NCBI GenBank assembly: GCA_022360015.1
Contig: JAKSDQ010000191.1
Location: 1 to 64,000, forward strand
Direction: 5' to 3'
DNA from: Cytophagales bacterium
Lineage (GTDB): Bacteria; Bacteroidota; Bacteroidia; Cytophagales; Cyclobacteriaceae
DNA: 64,000 bases
Shown: positions 37,348 through 46,300 of the stretch, one piece after another
Layout: each line of letters begins with the position of its first letter
How positions within the stretch are numbered: position 1 is the first letter of the stretch
Translations under genes and position numbers: made by a program
Notes under the pieces: generated by a model
The model's input: only the letters and a program-made list of their open reading frames with translations
What the model was told of the DNA's origin: nothing
The model's database searches: none

Positions 37348-39611
37348 CCTTCTAAATCTTTTCTCCAAATAAATCCCATTTCCTGCCATTGATCCTGCAA
37401 GGACGGACTAACCATTACCTCAGGGGTTTGTATTTTGTTGTTGATGACGATAGAATTTTTAGGAATTTGATCTTTCAGATAGGCTGCCAGTTCGTGATAA
37501 GTAACATTTCCTTCTGTTTGCTTTAACTTTTTCAACAGAAAATAGGTAAACATGCCATGTCCTTTCTGCTCATAGGCAAATGCTGCTTCGTTGCCGCTTG
37601 TGGCGGTGAAAACTACCAGATTTCCTCTTATGTAAGGCGATTTGGGCTTGATTTTTACCCCTCGTGATGCCACCAATTGTTCACTTCTGCCGCCTCCGGT
37701 AAAACAGGCATCCAGCAATACCGTAACCCGTGTATGCGGGGATCTGGTCAGGGTGTTCAAAGCTTCTTCCAGGCTGATGGCAAATGATAAATCAGAGCCG
37801 TCTACATCTACCGGAATCAGATAGGGACTGGAAGTGCTGATGTCAGGAAGGCCGTGGCCGGCGTAGTAGAAGATCAGCTCGGCTTTTCCATTATATGCCT
37901 CGGCAATCTGGCTCATTTTATTTAAGCCCTGTTTGATTTGTCCTGCGGTTCCATTGGTTATCAGGGTAATGTTCTTTTTGGGTAACCCCATGGTTTGGTG
38001 CACATACTGACTGAAAATTTCGGCGTCGATCGCTGCATACGAAACGTTCACTTCTTCGTCGAATCCTGCCTGAAAAGATTTATAATCTTCATTGCCTACT
38101 ATCAGGGCGAAGGTGTTTTTCCTTTCTATATTGTTAACCGGAATATCGATATCCACGTCAGAAAAACCTGGTCTGGTACTCGCCCGGACCGGCTTGTCCC
38201 CCGCATATATCCGAGGGCTGGACCATATGATTTCCGGAATGGAAATTTCATTGATCCATGATAAATCGGCGAAGTCAAAATACTTGCCTTTTTGCGCTGA
38301 AATAGCATAATCATATACTTTTCCATTAAGCGCTATTGTGTATTTTTTTAAGATCAGGTTTTCACCGGCCAGAAGAAAGCCGGGATCCGTGATAACGGCT
38401 TCCTCCCAATTGGTTTTGAATGCAATGGCTTCTTCAATGGGAATATTAATGCGTGTGGGCATGGTTCCGGAGATAAACACGTGAAAATACTCCTCGTCGG
38501 CATCGTAGATTCCCAATTCCGCATTGGCAAAATCAATGTATTTAGTGCCGTATTTTGTTAGAACCCGGTTTGATATACTGTCCAATACGGCCGATTGATT
38601 CTGAGACTCTATTCTCCTGGCATGCTGACTTGTTTTTTCAAATTCACCTTTCCTTCGCCAGACAAGGTAAGCTTTCTCAATTTTTTCTTTAAGTATGTCC
38701 TTAATGTTATAAGCCCTGCCAGCACTCCCGATTTTGGAAAATGCAGGTTCGATAACCCATTCTCCGGACTTGTCAATGACTCCGAATCTCCGGTTCTTTA
38801 CGGCGACTGCATAACCTAATTTAAATGGAAAAGCTTTCTCAAATTTCGGTTTTATCGCCCATGAGCCCTTCTTATTGATATATCCCCAGGTATCTCCATT
38901 CCGTACCGCCGCGAGCCCCTGACTGAATTGTGATGAGTTTTTAAACATCAATGGGATGACGACATTTCCCGACCGGTCTATATATCCCATCTTGTGTTGA
39001 TTCTTTACCTGTGCGAGCCCTTCGGAAAAAGGGTGTGCCATGTCGAAGTCGTGCCTGATTTGGACTTGACCACCGTTGGAGATGTACACTTTCTGCCCCT
39101 GGAAGTTTACCGGGGCAAGTCCCTCTGCAAATGGCAGCGCGTCATCGAAGCTTTGCTTGGTTATCTGATTACCATGGTGATCGATAAAATACTTTCCTGC
39201 ACCTTTTGAAGCAATGGCCAGCCCTTCTGAAAAAGAGCTTACGAGTTGATAGCCATGGGGAATGATTACTTTTCCATCATGGTCGATAAATCCCCATTTA
39301 TTATTAACTACTACCGCAGCGAGCCCCTCGTTAAAGGGGGTAGCCCTTTCATATGCAGGCTTTAAAATCCATTTTCCACGCTTATCAATGTAACCCCATT
39401 TGCCGGAGTTCCTTCTTTTCACAGCCGCCAATCCTTCAGAAAATGGCTGCGCTGATTGAAAGGAAGGATTGATGGCCCATTCCCCTTCGGAATCAATATA
39501 GCCCCATAGACCATATTGGCTGGCCGGAAATAATATGTCCTGGGCAAAAACACCGGACCAACTCCAGAAAAAGGCCATTATTACTAACCCGATGTGTATT
39601 TGACGTTTCAT
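37335..39611 (-). CDS. Secreted WG-repeat protein with caspase-like (C14) domain
   Basis: A 758-residue protein. Residues 1-24 are a signal peptide (ending WSGVFAQ). About seven WG-type beta repeats lie at 33-295, each like KWGYIDKRGKWILKPAYERA with PFxEGLAAV. A linker follows, and a caspase-like peptidase C14 domain occupies ~498-740. The catalytic dyad is apparent: His586 in FYYAGHG and Cys636 in VLLDACFTGGG. The protein should act outside the cytoplasm, which is unusual for caspase homologs. It is the last gene of a three-gene operon, its ATG overlapping the stop of the DUF4384-like gene (ATGA). Targets are unknown. The last codons overlap a terminator-like repeat. Confidence 0.9.
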   Translation of the reverse strand: MKRQIHIGLVIMAFFWSWSGVFAQDILFPASQYGLWGYIDSEGEWAINPSFQSAQPFSEGLAAVKRRNSGKWGYIDKRGKWILKPAYERATPFNEGLAAVVVNNKWGFIDHDGKVIIPHGYQLVSSFSEGLAIASKGAGKYFIDHHGNQITKQSFDDALPFAEGLAPVNFQGQKVYISNGGQVQIRHDFDMAHPFSEGLAQVKNQHKMGYIDRSGNVVIPLMFKNSSQFSQGLAAVRNGDTWGYINKKGSWAIKPKFEKAFPFKLGYAVAVKNRRFGVIDKSGEWVIEPAFSKIGSAGRAYNIKDILKEKIEKAYLVWRRKGEFEKTSQHARRIESQNQSAVLDSISNRVLTKYGTKYIDFANAELGIYDADEEYFHVFISGTMPTRINIPIEEAIAFKTNWEEAVITDPGFLLAGENLILKKYTIALNGKVYDYAISAQKGKYFDFADLSWINEISIPEIIWSSPRIYAGDKPVRASTRPGFSDVDIDIPVNNIERKNTFALIVGNEDYKSFQAGFDEEVNVSYAAIDAEIFSQYVHQTMGLPKKNITLITNGTAGQIKQGLNKMSQIAEAYNGKAELIFYYAGHGLPDISTSSPYLIPVDVDGSDLSFAISLEEALNTLTRSPHTRVTVLLDACFTGGGRSEQLVASRGVKIKPKSPYIRGNLVVFTATSGNEAAFAYEQKGHGMFTYFLLKKLKQTEGNVTYHELAAYLKDQIPKNSIVINNKIQTPEVMVSPSLQDQWQEMGFIWRKDLEGIDN

Positions 39612-40522
39612 TTTTTAACTGTAAGGTTTGAGGTTTGATAAGAGAACGTTGTGTTTACCATGCGGTTATTCCGAACCCATTCATCAAAATCCTCTCTGGG
39701 AATATGCTTTGGATTTTTATAAGCCCCGGGAAGCTCGGTCTCGTTTTCAAGTATCGGTTTGGTATAGGGCGTGGAGGATAACACCATATACAACTGATAA
39801 GAGGTCTGATCCTTTTCAGTATCCAGCATTATTTCATCTGTTAAATAATAGGGAAAACCCTCGAAATAATTGGCAGACTGATCCGGATGGAAAAAAATGT
39901 ATTCCTGATCTGCTTTTACCGGTACGTTATGAATATACTGTTTTGGCATTTCATTGTACGGAAGTATTCTGTACGCTTGCTTATCATCGGCAAGAAAAAC
40001 GCTCAGATATCCGTCCACAGGTGTTTTGAAATACAGATAGAATTGAGAATTGTTTTCAAAGTCTTCCCTGGCACAATCCATTTCCGGACAATTCAGTGGT
40101 GAATAATCGAATTTAACAGACGTATCGACTATTTCACGGGCTTTTCCTTTAATGGTACAGGTGATCCATATTTCCTGCCTGACGCCCGAACCGGTTTTAA
40201 TCCGGCGTACTTCTTCTTTAAATGACTCATTAATGGTTTCAAGCCACTCTCCCTTGACCTGCGTGGCGCCTGTAATGTGTACCGATGTACTGCCATCTTC
40301 AATTTCAATCCTTGAATCTTTTGAAATAAAAGTGCCATACCTTTCCTCCAGCGCCTTATGGATGGCCTGTTCCCTGGCCATTTCGCGGGTTTGTTCCCTG
40401 CTCAGATGGTCTTCGAGCCTGACCACCACAGCGGCGCCAACGAGGTGTATTTTCTGGCCATAAACAGTATGTATAAAGCTTATGGCCAGCATGATCAGTA
40501 CTATGGAATATGGCCGTTTCAT
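39608..40522 (-). CDS. Exported LPP20/FlgT-like + DUF4384-like protein
   Basis: A 304-residue protein with a signal peptide (residues 1-22, ending IHTVYGQ). Residues ~25-140 resemble the LPP20/FlgT N-terminal fold (SREQTREMAREQAIHKALEE). Residues ~155-260 resemble DUF4384 (FYLYFKTPVDGYLSVFLADD, AYRILPY), a domain that in other bacteria is often linked to caspases or kinases. It is the middle gene of the operon, 12 bp after the 40535 gene and overlapping the caspase gene. It is probably a structural or regulatory partner of the caspase-like protein (inference). Confidence 0.7.
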   Translation of the reverse strand: MKRPYSIVLIMLAISFIHTVYGQKIHLVGAAVVVRLEDHLSREQTREMAREQAIHKALEERYGTFISKDSRIEIEDGSTSVHITGATQVKGEWLETINESFKEEVRRIKTGSGVRQEIWITCTIKGKAREIVDTSVKFDYSPLNCPEMDCAREDFENNSQFYLYFKTPVDGYLSVFLADDKQAYRILPYNEMPKQYIHNVPVKADQEYIFFHPDQSANYFEGFPYYLTDEIMLDTEKDQTSYQLYMVLSSTPYTKPILENETELPGAYKNPKHIPREDFDEWVRNNRMVNTTFSYQTSNLTVKK

Positions 40523-40534
40523 AGTACTGTTGTA

Positions 40535-41191
40535 TTAAAAGTCGAGAATTTTATCCAGTTTTTTATGCAGTTGTTCAGTCTGTTCTTCCAGTTGCCGTTT
40601 AATGGCGTCTTTAGCTGTTTGATGCGCCATTTTACTATTGTAACCGATCCTCACCGAAGACTCCATGTTTTTGTCACCGACCTCCCGGTAGATTTCGAAA
40701 AGCGTGACTACCCTGCCAATCTCCTGTGCGATAATGTTTTTGGAAGCGGCCACAGTTTTCGTGATAGAGGCAGCATCCTCACGGCTCAATTGATTGTTGG
40801 CTACGCTGTTTTCGATAATTGCCACAATATTTGTTTGAACAATACCTGCCAGTTCGAGCTTGGCTAACTCCAAAGCCTGGAGTTTGGCAGCCGATTGTGA
40901 TTCGGCCACAGAGTTACCTGAGGCAACGAGGTACAATGGATATCCGTTTTCATCATCTTCATACTGGAGTAACCACGCTTTTTCCACTTGTTTGTCCATA
41001 GGCAAGGCGCCCGGTGCCACAAACCACTTGCTTTTTTTAAATTTCCTTGCTTCTTTTCTGGCAAGTTTTGAAGCCTTCTTTTTCATCTCCTTTTTGGCTT
41101 CTTTTCCTCTTTTTTTGTCCGTAGCCTGGGTCATGGGAATCGATGTCGCCATGAGGCTTAGTACAATAAACAATGCTGATAACTTTTTCAT
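40535..41191 (-). CDS. Exported LPP20-like protein with basic N-terminal segment
   Basis: A 218-residue protein with a signal peptide (1-23, MKKLSALFIVLSLMATSIPM). A strongly basic stretch follows (residues ~25-55, repeated KK/RK). A LPP20-like helical domain comes next (SQSAAKLQALELAKLELAGI), and the C terminus is coiled-coil-like (EEQTEQLHKKLDKILDF). There is no lipobox Cys. It is the first gene of the caspase operon. It shares its fold type with the N-terminal half of the next gene, so the two may interact. Function is unknown. Confidence 0.65.
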   Translation of the reverse strand: MKKLSALFIVLSLMATSIPMTQATDKKRGKEAKKEMKKKASKLARKEARKFKKSKWFVAPGALPMDKQVEKAWLLQYEDDENGYPLYLVASGNSVAESQSAAKLQALELAKLELAGIVQTNIVAIIENSVANNQLSREDAASITKTVAASKNIIAQEIGRVVTLFEIYREVGDKNMESSVRIGYNSKMAHQTAKDAIKRQLEEQTEQLHKKLDKILDF

Positions 41192-41301
41192 GGTAAGTAA
41201 ATAAATTTAGATTCCTTATATTTCATAACAATTACCAAGCCAAAAAAGTACAACGGCGGATAATATGTGTGCAATTCCGGATTTTTAAAAAAATTATTTC
41301 A

Positions 41302-42414
41302 TTAAAATACGATTCCCATTCTTACATCGATGTTTTGGGCTACATGGCCATGGGCTTTCAGGGAAATTCCTACTTTTAATAAATCAGTTAGCTGGTAATC
41401 AAGGGCATACCGCTGGAACAACCAACGATCATTTGGATCAGGAGAGCCAAGGTAAACACCAAATTGCTGACTGAAACGATACCTTCCGAAATGCAGGTTG
41501 TTGCCGGCCATCAAAGAAAAGATATAAGTGCTGTAATCTTCATTCCCAACCTTCCGTTTTTCCCGGTTTGAACCATCATATGAGGCCTCGAAGCCCAGGT
41601 TGAATCCATAAATTTTACCTAAACGTTTAGTTACGCCGCCGTTCAGGCCTATGGTCAGTTTTCTGTTGTCATTCTCGTTGGTACTGTCACTGACTGAGCG
41701 GGTGGTAGCAAAAATTCCCAGGTAACGCTGCCAGGGATATCCGGATGCGCTTTTTACCCGCTTCCTCACCGGCAGGGACTTTGGAAAAAGTATGTAATCC
41801 AGGCCCAGGGCAATTGTGGGATAATTGATGCCTTTATTGGGTTGTCGCATCCCGCCATTGGATATGTGATTGTAAAAAACAGACAAGTTGGCATTCCATT
41901 CCGGTGCGATTTTGTAATTCAAAGCGAGATTTACTAGTAACGGAAAGCTGAAGGATGTGCTGTAAAACAGGTTGGTGGGATTTTCAATTTCGTCATAAAT
42001 ATTATCCATATAGGAAATACCCATACCTGCCCTGAAGGATACATGGAAGTTCCTTCGGTAGGTTATCAGGGGTTCGAGAAAGAAAACCATGCTATAAGCA
42101 TTACCCAGCACGTCCGGGTTTGCAAAATTGGTATAGGAAAATGAAAGACCTACCTTACTGTAGCAGTTGCAGTTTCGCCATGATTTATCTTTTGTCTTCA
42201 ACTGACTGACCTCAAAAGTCAACCCCCATGGATTAGTGCCTGAAATAGATTCAATGTCACCGGAGTGTGCGAGGATATCCCCGTATTGATATTTGACGCC
42301 TATGTATAAAGGATCTCTCTGGCTGTTTACATCCACACTGTCCTGCTGCCCTTGTGCCCGAAGGTGAATAATCGTGGCCAGGATTAAAAGGATGGTAGTT
42401 TTGGTTTTGGTCAT
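41302..42414 (-). CDS. PagL/acyloxyacyl hydrolase-like outer-membrane protein
   Basis: A protein of about 370 residues with a signal peptide (MTKTKTTILLILATIIHLRA) and many amphipathic beta strands. The region VFYNHISNGGMRQPNKGINY matches the H-x-S-N-x-G...PN-x-G-x-N signature of lipid A 3-O-deacylase (PagL) relatives, which Bacteroidota annotations often call acyloxyacyl hydrolase. The catalytic His and Ser would be His183 and Ser185. The third PagL residue (Glu) is not obvious. The protein is about twice the length of PagL, with a second beta-rich half of unknown role. ATG 42414 is chosen; the frame extends to 42435. Probable role: lipid A remodelling. Confidence 0.65.
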   Translation of the reverse strand: MTKTKTTILLILATIIHLRAQGQQDSVDVNSQRDPLYIGVKYQYGDILAHSGDIESISGTNPWGLTFEVSQLKTKDKSWRNCNCYSKVGLSFSYTNFANPDVLGNAYSMVFFLEPLITYRRNFHVSFRAGMGISYMDNIYDEIENPTNLFYSTSFSFPLLVNLALNYKIAPEWNANLSVFYNHISNGGMRQPNKGINYPTIALGLDYILFPKSLPVRKRVKSASGYPWQRYLGIFATTRSVSDSTNENDNRKLTIGLNGGVTKRLGKIYGFNLGFEASYDGSNREKRKVGNEDYSTYIFSLMAGNNLHFGRYRFSQQFGVYLGSPDPNDRWLFQRYALDYQLTDLLKVGISLKAHGHVAQNIDVRMGIVF

Positions 42415-42534
42415 AGTACCTTTAGTGCACTTCAATGCTGCGATTATATAACTTTATAATTGTTTTTTCAATTAAAATGTTTCTGCGCAAATAATTTTTT
42501 TGTTTTAGGTGCTTATTCATTTGGAGCACAAGCA

Positions 42535-42728
42535 GCACGTGGCTGTTACACAACTTAAGACTGTACCTTTATTTTACAGGCGAAAACCCTCTGTGTCTCT
42601 TTGTGTCTTGGTGGTTAACCATTCTTTGTCGTTAACCATTCTTCACCACGGAGGCACAAAGATACAAAGAGACACAAAGAATTTTGTTGAAAACGTTGTG
42701 CAACAGTCACGAGACGCTTGCGCCAGGC
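42535..42728. repeat. Palindromic intergenic repeat, copy R3
   Basis: The left half includes GGCTGTTACACAACTTAAGA and CTCTGTGTCTCTTTGTGTCT. The right half includes CACCACGGAGGCACAAAG, ACGTTGTGCAACAGTCACGA and GACGCTTGCGCCAGG. Two GTTAACCATTCTT segments stand in the centre. The left end matches R2's right end; the right end matches R1. Confidence 0.8.
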
Positions 42729-42805
42729 CTATTTTTTTGAGTAGTCATACATAGTATGACCGATTCTGCCAATCGATTTGATTTCCATAATACCATAACA
42801 TTGTT

Positions 42806-42813
42806 TAATTTTG
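42806..42813 (+). promoter_or_regulatory. Candidate -7 box (TAATTTTG) of the metal-efflux operon
   Basis: TAATTTTG fits TAnnTTTG. A TTTG at 42777-42780 could be the -33 element, but the 25-bp spacing is longer than usual. The start codon is 69 nt downstream. Confidence 0.4.
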
Positions 42814-42881
42814 CGGTGTAGTTAAAGTTAGTTGCCTGTTTAGGTTCAATTAATATTTAAAGGTAACCATAATTAAGTTCC

Positions 42882-43262
42882 ATGTTCAAAAAAGTGAGTT
42901 TAGCGTTTCTGTTTGCTGCAACAGCTATGCTGATGGCTCATAATTTTGTGCCCCATTCTCATTATACTACCGGGGCGGGGGAAATTGTTACCAGCCATTG
43001 TTCTCATCACGAGGATAACCTGTTGGGTTTGCTGGCGTCCATATTTCATCTGGATTTAGGGAATGAACACCTTGAAAACCTTAAACCAGCCAGTGCCCAG
43101 GTGCTAAATCTTATCGCTCCCTTTGTTTTGGCTTTTGTCTCGTTTGATTTGACGGTTCTCACCGAAAAGGAGTCGAATCACTATTTGTATCCGCCTGCAG
43201 CCATTTTAACAAACCCTTTTCTCCTTTCACTGAATATACACCGGGGACCTCCCGCGGCATAA
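42882..43262 (+). CDS. Small His-rich exported/membrane protein of a metal-efflux operon
   Basis: A 126-residue protein with an N-terminal hydrophobic segment (MFKKVSLAFLFAATAMLMA). A His-rich stretch follows (HNFVPHSHYTTGAGEIVTSH then CSHHED), and a second hydrophobic stretch lies near residues 75-95. Small proteins of this type sit before CzcA/CusA genes in many Bacteroidota and may bind or sense metal (DUF6769-like; recalled, not verified). It is probably co-transcribed with the RND gene 95 bp downstream. Confidence 0.65.
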   Translation: MFKKVSLAFLFAATAMLMAHNFVPHSHYTTGAGEIVTSHCSHHEDNLLGLLASIFHLDLGNEHLENLKPASAQVLNLIAPFVLAFVSFDLTVLTEKESNHYLYPPAAILTNPFLLSLNIHRGPPAA

Positions 43263-43357
43263 CCGAGCCTTAATCCCTTTATTTTTTATTTACAAAACCT
43301 GAATTCGCAGGAAATCCCCGATATTTTCCTCAATTCATTTTACAAAATATCATAATT

Positions 43358-46300
43358 ATGATTGACGCTATTGTAGGCTTCAGCATTAGAAACAAGCTGA
43401 TTATTACACTGTTTCTATTGGCATGGATAGGCTGGGGGGTTTATTCTATCACGCAGATTCCCATTGGTGCCGTGCCTGATATCACCAATAACCAGGTTCA
43501 GATCATCACCACTTCCCGCAACCTTTCTACCCAGGACATGGAACAATTCGTGACCTACCCTGTGGAGTTGGAAATGGCCAATTTGCCAGGAGTGATAGAG
43601 ATCAGGTCGATCTCGAAATTTGGTTTGTCGGTGGTTACTGTTGTTTTTGAAGACAAGATGGGTACCTACCTGCCCCGTCAGCTCATTTCAGAAAAACTCA
43701 AATCCGCCTCGGAAAAAATCCCTCCGGAATTTGGTACCCCCGAAATGGGGCCTATCAGTACCGGACTGGGGGAGATATACCAGTATGTTCTGGATGTAAA
43801 ACCCGGTTATGAGGGCAAGTATTCAACCATGGATCTACGTACTATCCAGGATTGGGTGGTCAAACGGCAGCTTTCGGGAATTCCGGGGGTTGTGGAGGTC
43901 AATACCTGGGGCGGGTTTCTGAAACAATATGAGGTGGCGGTGAATCCGGAAAAGCTCAAAAGTATGAATGTCTCTATTTCAGAGGTGTTTCAGGCCCTGG
44001 AGAAAAACAATGATGTGATGGGAGGCGGTTATATTGAAAAGGTATCCCAAAGTTATTTTGTGCGAGGGGAGGGAATGATAAAGTCACTGGAAGATATTCA
44101 AAAAATTGTGGTGAAAAACGTTGGTGGCGTTCCCATACTCATTCGTGACATTGGAGAAATTTCCTTTGGCAGTGCCACGCGTTTCGGGGCCATTACAGGC
44201 AATGGAACGGGTGAAAAAGTGATGGGACAGATCATGATGCTGAAAGATGCCAATTCCAGCGAGGTCATTGAAAATGTCAAACGAAGAGTGGCCGAAGTAC
44301 AGGACCTTTTACCTGAGGGACTGGTGATTAACCCTTTCCTGGAACGTACGGAGTTGATCAATAAAACTACCTATACCGTGGTGGAAAACCTGGTCCTTGG
44401 CGCGTTGATAGTAATTTTTGTGGTGGTTTTACTGTTGGGTAATTTTCGCTCCGCCCTCATCGTAGCTTCTATCATTCCTTTATCCCTGCTTTTTGGCATT
44501 TCCATGATGCATCTGTTAGGAATTTCTGCCAACCTGATGAGTCTGGGGGCCATTGATTTCGGAATCATCATTGACGGCTCGGTTATTATTATCGAATACA
44601 TCATATTTAAAACCAATCAAAACAGTGCAACCTTACAGGCATTGACCGGTGATCAGCTCAGACTGGAAAGAGACCGCCTTACCAGGGAAGGCACTGTCAA
44701 AATGATGAATCCTGCGATTTTTGGACAGGTGATTATCCTGATTGTATTTATTCCCATCTTGTCCCTTGCCGGAATTGAGGGTAAGATGTTCCGCCCTATG
44801 GGACTATCTTTTGTTTTTGTCCTGATAGGCGCGATGATATTGAGTTTGACTTATGTACCGGTACTGGCTTCGGTCGTATGTAAGCCCGATACCGGAAAAG
44901 GATTAAATATCTCAGGTAGCATCATGCACGTGCTGGAGAAAGCCTACTCCTTGGTTATTCAATTTGCTTTGAAAAGCAAAAGGGTGGTACTCGGTATCGC
45001 CATGGCCCTTTTAATTGGGAGTGGTTTGATCTTTTTCAGCATGGGAGGAGAATTTGTACCGACTTTGAATGAAGGGGATTTGGTGGTACAACCAGTCCTG
45101 AAAACCGGCACATCGTTGGGAAAAACCGTTGATATCATGACAGCGCTGGAAAAGATTTTACTCGACGGGTTTCCGGAGGTGGACCAGGTGGTCACGCGGA
45201 TTGGCGCTGCCGAAGTACCTACCGATCCTATGTCCATGGAACAGGCGGATGTCATTATCAAACTAAAGCCAAAAAGGGAATGGCGCAGCGCACGCTCACG
45301 GGAAGAGTTGGCCGATAAAATGAAAGCTTCTATGTCTGTCATGCCCGGTTTGGACTTTGAGTTTACGCAACCCATTGAAATGCGCTTTAATGAATTGATC
45401 ACCGGGGTACGTTCGGATGTGGCCATTAAAATTTATGGTGAAGACCTGGACAAATTGCAGGAATTAGGTGACCGCGCAGGTGAATTGGTGCACGATGTGC
45501 GAGGTGCTGCCGATGTGACCGTAGAAAAAACAGTCGGACTGCCACAAATGGTGGTCAGGTATAACCGGGATAAGATTGCCCAACACGGATTGAGCATCAA
45601 AGCACTCAACCGGATAGTGAGCATGGCTTTTGCCGGTGAGACGGCCGGAATTATGATTGAGGGGGAAAAACGTTTCGATCTGGTGGTAAGATTCGAAGAA
45701 GCCTTCAGAAATGATATTTCAAACCTGCAAAACCTTTATGTCGACCTTCCCAATGGCAGGCAAATACCTCTCAGGGAAGTAGCATCCGTGGAATACAGTA
45801 CAGGCCCGGCCAAAATATCCCGCGATGATACCAAAAGACGCATCGTTATTGGTATCAATGTCCGGAACCGTGATGTTGAATCGCTTGTGGAAGAGGCCCA
45901 AAACATTTTGTCTTCCCAACTGCCCCTGCCTGAAGGTTATTACATTACCTATGGAGGTCAATTCGAAAACCTGCAAAATGCCAAGGCCCGGCTAAGCATA
46001 GCCGCACCGGTGGCGTTGATATTGATTTTTGTTATGTTGTACTTTACTTTTCATTCCTATCGTCAGGCCTTAATAGTGTATACGGCCATCCCCCTGGCTG
46101 CTATTGGCGGCGTTACGTTGTTGTGGGTCAGAGGACTTCCCTTCAGCATTTCTGCCGGTGTTGGTTTTATTGCCTTGTTTGGAATTGTGGTGTTAAACGG
46201 AATAGTACTTATGGGTTTTTTCAACGAATTAAAGGATAAAGGGGTAAAGGACATCTACGATCGTGTCATACAAGGAACCCGGCAGCGGCTTAGACCGGTG

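Larger units (their letters stand above)
42415..42881. other. Intergenic region with palindromic repeat R3
   Basis: Divergent space containing repeat R3, an imperfect AGTCATACATAGTATGAC palindrome (about 42742) and a -7 box for the metal-efflux operon. No gene is seen; the 81-codon frame at 42509-42754 is the repeat read as protein. Confidence 0.6.
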
